A stretch of DNA of 64,000 nt. It comes from Halobacteriales archaeon QS_1_69_70 (GTDB taxonomy: Archaea; Halobacteriota; Halobacteria; Halobacteriales; Haloarculaceae). The stretch spans positions 1,980 through 65,979 of the forward strand of contig PXRI01000017.1 of NCBI GenBank assembly GCA_003021005.1, read 5' to 3'. Of this stretch, positions 56,792-64,000 are shown in pieces. Position 1 is the first letter of the stretch, and each line of letters begins with the position of its first letter. The position numbers and the translations under genes were made by a program. Under the pieces are notes generated by a model. It did not search any database. It saw nothing but the letters and a program-made list of their open reading frames with translations, and was not told where the DNA came from.

Positions 56792-57793
56792 TTATGGGAT
56801 TATATTTACAGAATCGTATTTGTCAGGATGTCGATTAGTGTTATACCATCCTCGACGTCTCCCTCGCTCTAAGATTCCAAGTTCGACCATCCGGCTAATA
56901 GCACCACCAGCGTTGGATCGCACATTGTTGTCGGAGGGGTCGTCCCCAATGGCAGGCGAGTCTTCCAGGAAATCACGGAACTTGTCTAGATAGTTGGTAT
57001 AGGCTCCTTCCCCCTCCTCTAGGATGTTGTAGACGTGCTTCATGAACCGATATTCCTCATCCATCTCGTTTCGGATGGTGGTGATTATGAATGCCTGCTC
57101 CTCCTCACTCAGAGTTGGAGCATCCGGACCATTCTCCAGCAGCGGATTGTCTATCTGAATAAATCTAGACCCCTTTAAGCTCAGTTGAATCTCCCAATCC
57201 ATTCCATCCTCCTGAAAGGAGACGTAACCGAGATCATGGCCGAAGCCATCGGCTTGCCCCTTCTGGGTCTGGACTTTCCCGACGTAGTGGTCCAGAAACC
57301 GTTTCATGGACTGATCTTTGTCCTTTGGGAACCCGGTGGATTTTCGGTTCTGCTTCTTTATGTCGTGGCGGTCTTCCCAGTCAACAATCGCTTCGCGGAT
57401 TGGCCAAACCTCTTCGGCGATATACTTTCTCGCTTCCTTTAGCGGGACTGCACCACCAGTATCGGCACTCAGCTCGGCGAGCTTATAGAGCGCACATTTC
57501 AACGGGAAGAACCGATAGTACTGCGAGAACAGGAGTATTCCGTCTCGGTGCTCGCCGAATGGCGGTCCTGTGGGGATCTCTTGCGGCGGGGAGTAGCTCC
57601 AATGTCTAATACCGGATTCCTCAGTTGTCGTAGACTGATTGGACTGGTCAGTGTCTTCCTGGGAACGTTCAATGGCCAGTTGATTCTGCGCAGCAACCCG
57701 CAGAAACTGTTCTACGGAGTCATACTTTTCTTCTTGTACCAGCTGCTGTACCTCCTCGTACGCGGCTGGTTCGAGTTCTGCAAACAGTCTCAT
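56792..57793 (-). CDS. Unrecognised protein, last gene of the methylase/GHKL operon
   Basis: 333 residues. The N-terminal 45 residues (MRLFAELEPAAYEEVQQLVQ, then YDSVEQFLRVAAQNQL) look like a short dimerising helix pair or degenerate RHH. The rest is mixed alpha/beta with an acidic core and a winged-helix-like end (SNAGGAISRMVELGILERGR). No catalytic motif is recognised. It begins 4 nt after the previous stop. A DNA-recognition role is possible but unproven. Confidence 0.7.
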   Translation of the reverse strand: MRLFAELEPAAYEEVQQLVQEEKYDSVEQFLRVAAQNQLAIERSQEDTDQSNQSTTTEESGIRHWSYSPPQEIPTGPPFGEHRDGILLFSQYYRFFPLKCALYKLAELSADTGGAVPLKEARKYIAEEVWPIREAIVDWEDRHDIKKQNRKSTGFPKDKDQSMKRFLDHYVGKVQTQKGQADGFGHDLGYVSFQEDGMDWEIQLSLKGSRFIQIDNPLLENGPDAPTLSEEEQAFIITTIRNEMDEEYRFMKHVYNILEEGEGAYTNYLDKFRDFLEDSPAIGDDPSDNNVRSNAGGAISRMVELGILERGRRRGWYNTNRHPDKYDSVNIIP

Positions 57794-57797
57794 GAAA

Positions 57798-58475
57798 TCA
57801 TTGTGGCTCCCTGAGTGCCATTTCTATCTCCTCATCGGCGGGGAAGTTGTGCTCTCCGAAGAGCCGGTAGATATTCTTGACGTTCTTCGGAGACGGGTTT
57901 CGCACTCGGCCAACCGCCTTCTCAGCGATCACGTCGAGGTCGGGTTCATTGATTTCCACGCGGGCATCGTCCCAAGCACGGATTTCGTTGCGGGTGAGTG
58001 AGTCCTCAGCGTCGCGGATGTGGACGTCGTATGTCTCGCGTGCTTGCTCGGGTCCCAGCTTCTGGGCGAGTTCCGAGATGGTCATCGGCGCGTCTTTTCT
58101 ATCCCACTCCTTGTCCGGAAAGACCTCATAGAATCGCTGGTAGAGGTAGCTGGCGCGGTTCTCCTTGCTGTCCACGAACGGCAGGAGTGGTGTCAGGATG
58201 TCCATATCCCGGTGTTCGTCCTCGCGGACTTGCTCCTTGTACACCTTCCCCATCTTCCAGGCGCTGTGGTATTTGTCGGCCTCCTCGTTATCGGCGTCCC
58301 ATAAGTCGAGAATAATCTCCTGGTAATCGTTGAGAAGGTCGCTCAGTTCCTGATGCTCGCTCTCCGTCAGCGTCCGCTCACCGCCCTTGTTGAGCGTCAC
58401 GAGCCGCCCAACACGCGTCTCCTTGATCTCGATAGAGTAGTTCCCTTCTTCGATTTTCGAGTGTAGATCGGCCAT
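57798..58475 (-). CDS. Unrecognised acidic protein of the methylase/GHKL operon
   Basis: 225 residues from ATG 58475. An N-terminal beta part (NYSIEIKETRVGRLVTLNKG) is followed by helices (TESEHQELSDLLNDYQEIIL, then SYLYQRFYEVFPDKEW) and a basic-hydrophobic C-terminal helix pair (SPKNVKNIYRLFGEHNFP). No known motif is present. It lies 25 nt after the GHKL gene and 4 nt before the last gene. Being small, helical and tightly linked, it could be an adaptor. Confidence 0.7.
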   Translation of the reverse strand: MADLHSKIEEGNYSIEIKETRVGRLVTLNKGGERTLTESEHQELSDLLNDYQEIILDLWDADNEEADKYHSAWKMGKVYKEQVREDEHRDMDILTPLLPFVDSKENRASYLYQRFYEVFPDKEWDRKDAPMTISELAQKLGPEQARETYDVHIRDAEDSLTRNEIRAWDDARVEINEPDLDVIAEKAVGRVRNPSPKNVKNIYRLFGEHNFPADEEIEMALREPQ

Positions 58476-58500
58476 ACAAGGGACTCGTGCCCCGCTGCTA

Positions 58501-60630
58501 TTAAGACTCATATTCAAGACCGAATTGGTCCGCGATGGACGATTCCATGAGGGCGAGCTTGCCGGCACGATCCTTCATCATCTCTTCTAGCACCTCGGCA
58601 GCTCGGTCACCGTCGACAGTTATCTCACCGAGGAGCTCGTGTATCTCGTCGATGTTGCGGTGAAGGATGACTTCCTTGACGCCCCACTCGGTCCCGAGTC
58701 GCTTCTGAATTCTGTCTCGACGGTCCTCGTCATCCTTGATGCGGGTGGCGGCGACCCACTCATCCCGATTTACGTTGATGGTAAGGTCGATTCCGCCTTC
58801 ACCGTGTTCGGTAGCTACGGCTTTCCAGCTCTCATCTTCACCGGGATAGAACGTGGTGTCGCGGACGATGGACATCCGCGTGGGCTCATCTCCACCACCG
58901 TCCTCGCCGTTGGCGATCTTCTGTGACTTCGGTTTGACGTCGCCGACGTAGAACGTGACCCGAGAGCTGTCGAGCTCCTCGGGGTTTTCTCCATTGAGCT
59001 CTAACACCTCGGGCTGTGCGCGAATACTCGCACGGAACGAGTAGATGCCCTCCTCCGTGGGCCGGAACTTGCTAATCGAGATGGTTCGGTGCTTATTCTC
59101 CGGCACCTCGATGACGCGTGACGGGAGCGACTGGTTCAGGCCCAGGTCGTTTGCTCCGACCTGAAGGTCGTAGACTTCGAACCGTTCATCTTCGGCGTCT
59201 TTGGGGTTCTCTATTTGAACAGCTAAAGGGACCTCCTCCCCAACGTCGAACTCGCGCTTCCCGACCTGGCACTTGAGTAGATTCTTGCTCAGTGGGGGTG
59301 GGGGCGTGTCCTCACCAGGCCCCTCGTCTTCATTACCACCGAGCTCGGTGATCTGACCGTCTTCGACCTGGTAGTCGTCGAAGTCTTCGTACTCGGCCAG
59401 CAGGTCGTTGATGGAGGACGTGATGTCTGACGCGAGCTCCTGGCGTTCCTCCGTCGTTCGGCCCTTCTTGAAGTACTCCTGGTGGAGCTCGTTCAGGACG
59501 GGCTTGATCCCACTATCCGTCTCGTTGCCGCGGAATGACGTGTGGGAGTTGTTTTCGAGATCGGGGCAGAGTTCGCTCGCGTCGCACCACCCAATCATCT
59601 CAGGTGGACTCTTGATTGAGGGGATGTTCTGTGGTTTGTACGCCTTGACTGTCATGAAGGGGTGGTCGAGATACTTGTTGCCCTTCAGCATCGCCACACC
59701 CTCCCACGGGACCTCCTTATCGTCGTCCATCACGTCCGTCCGCATCACGGAGAGATCGCGAACCTGGTATGTGCCGCCCTCGGCGGAGAACTCCGGTAGC
59801 TTCTCCTTGTAGATGAGCTGTCCTTCCTCCAGGTACTCGTCGAGCCGAGGCGCGTCTGGAGTATTACGCTCCCCGTCGATGTAGTACTCGACGGTCACAT
59901 CGTCCCTGAGCAGAAGGAACGTGAAGCTGTGCAGAAGCACCTTCTCGACTTCCTCCCAGTCGCTCAGGAATTCCATGTCGTGGTTTAGAACGCCTTCAAC
60001 GTGGATGTACGTCCCCTGGACCCCCTCAGGGAACTTCCGGTTGGTAGGCTCTTTTGGTTCACTGTATTTCCCGACGTTTGTCACCGTTGAGGAGTAGTGC
60101 TCGCCACCGTGACGGGTCTCGACGTAGGTCTTCCCTTCGCCGCACATGGAAACCACGTAGAACCCGCGTCCGTACGCGCCTGCGCCCTCGCCTGCCTCTT
60201 TGTCCTCGTCGGGCGTGTCGATACCCAGGAGATTGTCCTCCAGCGTCTCCTTGCTCATGCCCCCGGCGTTGTCCTCGTAGGTGAACATCTCCCGGGCAGT
60301 GTCCACGCGAATTTGGATTCCGAGTTCCGCGTCCTCGTCGAGGAAGCCTTCGGTCTTGTTTCGACCGAAGGCGTCACCACCGTTCTGGAGTGCCTCCCGG
60401 ATCGACCCTTTCCAGGGCTCGTCGTAGTCCTCACGGATCCGCTTCAGCGTGTTCCCCCGTTTGATGGGAACCTTCTCCGTTATCTCGTCGTCGTCCGCGA
60501 ACTCCGGGGTATCGTCGGTTTCATTGATACTTTCCACGTTCACTTCGGGCGGTTCCCGATTAGGGGTGTCGATCGGCACCTCGTCATCTATCGGGTCTTC
60601 GTCGTCGGATCGTTCGTCGTCAGTCCTCAT
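58501..60630 (-). CDS. GHKL (MORC/MutL/Hsp90-type) ATPase
   Basis: 709 residues. After an acidic N-terminus (1-50), the GHKL nucleotide fold shows IREALQNGGDAF (N-box: E79, N83, D86), YEDNAGGM (G1, D120) and GEGAGAYGRGF (G2 lid, about 148-158). An S5-like transducer region follows (to about 330), a Pro-rich linker near 450, then an Ig-like beta domain (about 460-575) and an acidic C-terminus. Such ATPases open and close as dimers around DNA or clients. GAGGTG, 9 nt before ATG 60630, decides the start over a GTG at 60642. MORC-like ATPases are known in prokaryotic restriction-modification-type operons. Confidence 0.8.
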   Translation of the reverse strand: MRTDDERSDDEDPIDDEVPIDTPNREPPEVNVESINETDDTPEFADDDEITEKVPIKRGNTLKRIREDYDEPWKGSIREALQNGGDAFGRNKTEGFLDEDAELGIQIRVDTAREMFTYEDNAGGMSKETLEDNLLGIDTPDEDKEAGEGAGAYGRGFYVVSMCGEGKTYVETRHGGEHYSSTVTNVGKYSEPKEPTNRKFPEGVQGTYIHVEGVLNHDMEFLSDWEEVEKVLLHSFTFLLLRDDVTVEYYIDGERNTPDAPRLDEYLEEGQLIYKEKLPEFSAEGGTYQVRDLSVMRTDVMDDDKEVPWEGVAMLKGNKYLDHPFMTVKAYKPQNIPSIKSPPEMIGWCDASELCPDLENNSHTSFRGNETDSGIKPVLNELHQEYFKKGRTTEERQELASDITSSINDLLAEYEDFDDYQVEDGQITELGGNEDEGPGEDTPPPPLSKNLLKCQVGKREFDVGEEVPLAVQIENPKDAEDERFEVYDLQVGANDLGLNQSLPSRVIEVPENKHRTISISKFRPTEEGIYSFRASIRAQPEVLELNGENPEELDSSRVTFYVGDVKPKSQKIANGEDGGGDEPTRMSIVRDTTFYPGEDESWKAVATEHGEGGIDLTINVNRDEWVAATRIKDDEDRRDRIQKRLGTEWGVKEVILHRNIDEIHELLGEITVDGDRAAEVLEEMMKDRAGKLALMESSIADQFGLEYES

Positions 60631-60774
60631 ATTGTGTTTCACCTCATTGTGGTAGCGCCTACGACAGCTTGTGGTTCACATACAAGCGATCCAATAGAGA
60701 TTCAAAAATGTTCGGATGGGCCCGAGTATAGTGGACAAAGGCTATCTAGCTGCTAAAATCGGGAGAATTGGCCC

Positions 60775-61077
60775 TCAGTTTAGGGCTTCTTCGACTTGTT
60801 GTGTATGATCAAGCACAAGTTCACGATGTGTATCGAGCAACTCTGCGCCTTTTGTGGTCAACATATAGCAATTCGAGCGTCCGTCTATCGGCTTTTTTTC
60901 GACAAAGTCTAGGTCGTCTAATCGTTCCAAGGCCTGGTACACGCTTTGGTATGCGATATCTGTGTCATGCCATCCCTCATATTCATCTTGAAGAGCGCTT
61001 ACATCCGGCTCATACTTATCAGCGATGAAGCACAGCAACTCCAGCTGCAGCCCACCGATGTTAGATTCGTTCATCAT
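60775..61077 (-). CDS. PadR-like winged-helix transcriptional regulator
   Basis: 100 residues. LQLELLCFIADKYEPDVSAL, YQSVYQALERLDDLDFVEKK and the wing PIDGRSNCYMLTTKGAELL match the PadR/phenolic-acid-regulator-type winged helix used widely in haloarchaea. Its ATG overlaps the methyltransferase stop, so both are cotranslated. It probably autoregulates the operon. The 144 nt to the GHKL gene may hold an internal promoter. Confidence 0.82.
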   Translation of the reverse strand: MMNESNIGGLQLELLCFIADKYEPDVSALQDEYEGWHDTDIAYQSVYQALERLDDLDFVEKKPIDGRSNCYMLTTKGAELLDTHRELVLDHTQQVEEALN

Positions 61078-62837
61078 CGTGGTTTCTGAAGGATGACGAC
61101 CCATTCACGTTCAATGACTCCGTTGCCATGATCTCTCCCGTAGAATAGGTCGCGGTTGGAAATCTTATCCCAGGCCATTCCCGCGAGCCGATATCCGGCG
61201 TCTGTTGGGATGTTTTTGTCTTGACTATTGAACTTTCCGAGATTTTGAGCGATATCAGCCACGAATTTGTGGCTCTGTATCCGGCGGCCGCTGATCGTAT
61301 TCTCGCCGATAATGAAGAAGAAATACGCATCCGGCTTTAGGTGTCGATAGACGCTCGTCAGAGTCTCTAGCATGTCCTCTGCGAAGAACTTCCACGTGAT
61401 GTAAGCACGACTCTTGGCTTCGGTTAAATCACCGTTGTGTATTTTCAGGATGTGGTCGTCCAGCTCAGGGAGCGAAGTTTTCTCGTATTCGTCCCAGGCA
61501 CCGCCCCACTGGTCGTTCATCATGAATGGGAGATCTTCCTCTATGTCGCTGATAGTAGCCGAGTTTGTCCCGATAAACGACCGTCGGAGGGTTTCGGCGT
61601 CTACATCTGTGGTTTCCTCCAGGAGGTCGTGAATCCAGAACAACCGAAGTTTCGTCCCTCTATAGTAATTTATTGCGTTGATGTACGGTGGAGACGTGAT
61701 GGCCATATCCACACCATTAAAGTAATCAGGGAATTCGAAGTCGCGAGCGTCCCCTAACTGAATATTCGAGGTAGCCTGGTGCGACTGGTTTTCCTCCAAT
61801 GGGAGCCAGTTATCCGAGAAGCTGTGTAGAGTCGACCGGGTCATCCGTTCGGTGGTCAACGTTTGACTGGCGCCACCTGGAACGTTTGTACGATAAACCT
61901 CATTCCACAGGTCAATGAGTTTCCCAACCGACCGATCGAGATGTTCCTGGTACCGCTCAATCGCATTCGGTGGGTGCTCCCCGTTTTCGATACGCTCCCT
62001 CATCTTCTTCGATTTGTGGGCCTTCGAAACCTTCGGATCCGCGTTTGAAACATCGAAGACCGTATTCGCTATCAAGAGGATGAGCCATTTCGGTACAGCC
62101 GTTTTGAGAAGTTTCTCCGAATTCAGATCGGCCACCACTTTCCGTTCCCGTGGTTCAATTCCGGCCATCAAACCCACTTCGTCATCGATAAATTCGATTA
62201 CTACCTTCCGAATTGTTGTCAGCCCCTCGATTGCTGAATCCTCGAACCAGTGGTGCTTGTCGGTCTCATCCAGAAATTCCACGTCGTGCTCCTCATAGTA
62301 TTTTGTCTCAGTCGCTTCCAGCCCTTGAAGTATTTCATATTTGGTGTTACGAAGAACAGTGTACGGGATTGGGGTGGTTGCGGCATCGGTAACCAACTTT
62401 GAAACGGGATTTATTTCTACTCCGAGGAAGTCGCGCCCCGCTACCTTTGACACTACGCCTGTTGTGCCGCTCCCACAAAAGGGATCGAGGATGACTGGGC
62501 GGTCCCCGTCCTCGTTTCTTTCCGACGAAAATGTGTTGATAAGGTACCGTGGGATGTGGGGTATGAATATCGCAGGGTGCTTGTGAATGCCATGAGTCAA
62601 GGGAGCTGTATCCGACCACGAGATCGTGTCCGCCAGCCGGCGGAAGTTCATCTCTGGATACTCGTTCAACTCTTGGTTCGAATTTGTATCTGAGAGCAGA
62701 TATCGGGGAGCCGCGATGCGCTCGTCCATCGCGGGATTGTCCTCAATTCGAAAGTCAATATCTGCAGCATTCTTACTCGGGTTTTCTTCCGCACCAGATT
62801 GTGGAGAAATATCCTGTGTAGATTCGCCGCTACCCAT
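61074..62837 (-). CDS. Amino-DNA methyltransferase, alpha class (N4-C or N6-A)
   Basis: 587 residues. The AdoMet motif DPFCGSGTTGVVS is near residue 120, and the catalytic TSPPYINAINYYRG is near 395, about 270 residues later; that order with a recognition region between is the alpha class. A TSPPY sequence occurs in both N4-cytosine and N6-adenine enzymes. FFFIIGEN and VVILQKP follow in the C-terminal fold. It is the first gene of a leftward operon. No restriction subunit with helicase motifs is adjacent. It would mark host DNA. Confidence 0.85.
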   Translation of the reverse strand: MGSGESTQDISPQSGAEENPSKNAADIDFRIEDNPAMDERIAAPRYLLSDTNSNQELNEYPEMNFRRLADTISWSDTAPLTHGIHKHPAIFIPHIPRYLINTFSSERNEDGDRPVILDPFCGSGTTGVVSKVAGRDFLGVEINPVSKLVTDAATTPIPYTVLRNTKYEILQGLEATETKYYEEHDVEFLDETDKHHWFEDSAIEGLTTIRKVVIEFIDDEVGLMAGIEPRERKVVADLNSEKLLKTAVPKWLILLIANTVFDVSNADPKVSKAHKSKKMRERIENGEHPPNAIERYQEHLDRSVGKLIDLWNEVYRTNVPGGASQTLTTERMTRSTLHSFSDNWLPLEENQSHQATSNIQLGDARDFEFPDYFNGVDMAITSPPYINAINYYRGTKLRLFWIHDLLEETTDVDAETLRRSFIGTNSATISDIEEDLPFMMNDQWGGAWDEYEKTSLPELDDHILKIHNGDLTEAKSRAYITWKFFAEDMLETLTSVYRHLKPDAYFFFIIGENTISGRRIQSHKFVADIAQNLGKFNSQDKNIPTDAGYRLAGMAWDKISNRDLFYGRDHGNGVIEREWVVILQKPR

Positions 62838-63188
62838 CTTATCTGTCCCCTTTACCTGAGTTTATTATAAAAGTGGCTACTGGCCAATTTGGGATGCTGC
62901 GAACTATTCCCTCCGGTAGGTTGGTTAATATCGTGCACATTTGTATCTAAACTCTCTAATATCGATTCAATACTTTACCGATATCTGTTTTGTATTAGTA
63001 CTGTTATACTTATTCCATCAAAGGGCATCCAATTCGCTGTTTGAGTTCTCCATTGCCAGAGAGAAACATTGCTTCGTTACCAGTCCTATCCGGCGAAGAG
63101 AAAACGGCGATCGATAATCAGAATGCTGAATCATCTTGACAGCCGTCTTATATTCCACCACTTCATTTACGTATGCACTTCGTTCCAT
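62838..63188. other. AT-rich intergenic region
   Basis: It contains the promoter region of the methyltransferase operon (TTATTATAAAAGTGG near 62862-62876 on the plus strand reads as a TATA-like element on the minus strand) and further AT-rich tracts. Several short open frames occur (63069-63437 plus strand overlaps the next gene) but none is convincing. Confidence 0.4.
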
Positions 63189-63512
63189 CTAAATAATATC
63201 TTCAGCAACGGCTCGAGCGTCTTCTCTGGACCATTCAATATCCGGCTGACCGGTTCCATCGAAATAAATACTTCCAACATATCCTGTTTCGACACTCTCA
63301 GTATTAAACCGCGAGACGAGATCTGTGATATAATGATTAGCTTGTATTTCCAGTTCAGTCATTCCTCGAAAGCCGCTTGGCGCAGCCTTATCCGAATATG
63401 TGAGTATTTTACCCTGTCTTGTATCTTTTACCTCTAACCGGATTTCACCTTCCAAGAACCCATCGCATCCACTACTGGCCACCAAGTGGGTCACGCTCAC
63501 GTTACTATCCAC
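63189..63512 (-). CDS. Small unrecognised protein
   Basis: 107 residues from a GTG at 63512 (the nearby ATG is out of frame). It has a beta-rich sequence (GEIRLEVKDTRQGKILTYSD) and an acidic C-terminus (FDGTGQPDIEWSREDARAVA). No motif is recognised. It is transcribed toward the methyltransferase operon across the AT-rich gap and could be the operon's upstream member. Confidence 0.5.
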   Translation of the reverse strand: MDSNVSVTHLVASSGCDGFLEGEIRLEVKDTRQGKILTYSDKAAPSGFRGMTELEIQANHYITDLVSRFNTESVETGYVGSIYFDGTGQPDIEWSREDARAVAEDII

Positions 63513-63576
63513 ATGGCTAATAACTTAGTTCTTTCCCAAGTGGCCAAGAATATCTCGCTTCATAGACAATAATAAT

Positions 63577-63846
63577 ATGAATAGGGTCGGGTCATACGAT
63601 GTGCCTCGGCCACCCGAACCGCCACTCCCGGAAGAAGTCCTCGACCAAATGGTCGAAAACCGTTGCTACGTTGTGGCCGATCTCGTAGTTGAGTTTGAGG
63701 ACCAATATAATCCGGCCAGGGGAACTATACGAAACCGTCTAGAGTCCCTCGTTGAAGAGGGCTATGTAGAACGACGAAAACATGCCAATACTCGGGTGAC
63801 CTATCGACGTGTGGTGAGCGACGAAAGTTCCCCGTCTTGTAGGTAG
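63577..63846 (+). CDS. Small winged-helix DNA-binding protein
   Basis: 89 residues. A Pro-rich start (YDVPRPPEPPLPEEVLDQM), then MVENRCYVVADLVVEFED and ARGTIRNRLESLVEEGYVER and a wing RKHANTRVTYRR, a typical haloarchaeal winged helix, often found as phage or mobile-element regulators. It diverges from the gene ending at 63512 and could control both. AATAATAATATG covers the start region. Confidence 0.75.
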   Translation: MNRVGSYDVPRPPEPPLPEEVLDQMVENRCYVVADLVVEFEDQYNPARGTIRNRLESLVEEGYVERRKHANTRVTYRRVVSDESSPSCR

Positions 63847-64000
63847 GCCCCTCTATTTCTTATGCGAAATTCCCATCCCGCTGCGGTATATTTTGATATT
63901 GTGCCCTTAGGCACACCTCTAAGAGGGAATATGACCCATCCGGTCGATTCTGTCTCAGAGGATAGACAGGGACGGCAAGCAGATATCTAACCGCGGACAA

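Noticed and set aside
63069-63437. Plus-strand 122-codon frame in the AT-rich end
   Set aside because: It overlaps the minus-strand gene ending at 63189, and its His/Ser/Phe-rich content does not look like a haloarchaeal protein.

Overview
The window comes from a haloarchaeon (class Halobacteria). The GC-rich sequence encodes acidic proteins, the ribosomal proteins are archaeal (S6e, S19e), and there is an archaeal proteasome-activating nucleotidase, an archaeal bulge-helix-bulge tRNA intron, several Bat-type (HTH-10) regulators, twin-arginine signals on most exported proteins, a PitA-type chlorite-dismutase fusion and haloarchaeal glyoxylate-bypass genes. The genus cannot be read from the sequence alone.

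Layout. 0-9 kb: the start of a Tat-exported protein, tRNA-Asn, an iron-type alcohol dehydrogenase, an intron-bearing CAT tRNA followed by a ladder of partial tRNA 3'-end copies, a broken PAS/GAF histidine kinase, a secreted subtilase and a broken Bat-type regulator. 9-16 kb: an HTH/PIN toxin-antitoxin pair, rps6e, a lone AbrB antitoxin, hisS (broken), truA and pepF. 16-26 kb: a tnpB element, a Bat-type regulator, an EamA transporter, pan (broken), a Tat-exported beta-propeller-like protein and a very long PitA relative. 26-48 kb: core metabolism and translation (site-2 proteases, lysS, pyrH, moaE, thiL, rps19e, a PDCD5-like gene, trkA, a MOT1-like transporter, rdgB), with a second tnpB beside rps19e and a dense array of tight hairpins, then a secreted phosphoesterase and hsp20. 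48-52.4 kb: aceB-aceA, another Bat-type regulator and a membrane protein.

From about 52.4 kb to the end, GC content drops visibly and the content becomes accessory. Two back-to-back modules are separated by a dead DDE transposase. One is rightward: a Cas4-like PD-(D/E)XK nuclease with a four-cysteine set, overlapping an AAA-type ATPase with a K-to-R Walker A. The other is leftward: an alpha-class amino-DNA methyltransferase, a PadR-like winged helix protein, a MORC/MutL/Hsp90-type GHKL ATPase and two unrecognised proteins. I read this as a candidate defence or restriction-modification-like island and the most likely place for an undescribed system. Its function is inferred only from domains and layout.

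A second theme is sequence integrity. Five conserved loci (the histidine kinase, a Bat-type regulator, hisS, pan and the PDCD5/PP-loop gene pair) each lack an estimated 70-110 nt with a frame change, and a perfect 79-bp tandem duplication lies after hsp20. Because hisS is essential, assembly errors of about k-mer size are the first explanation to test before any biological one.
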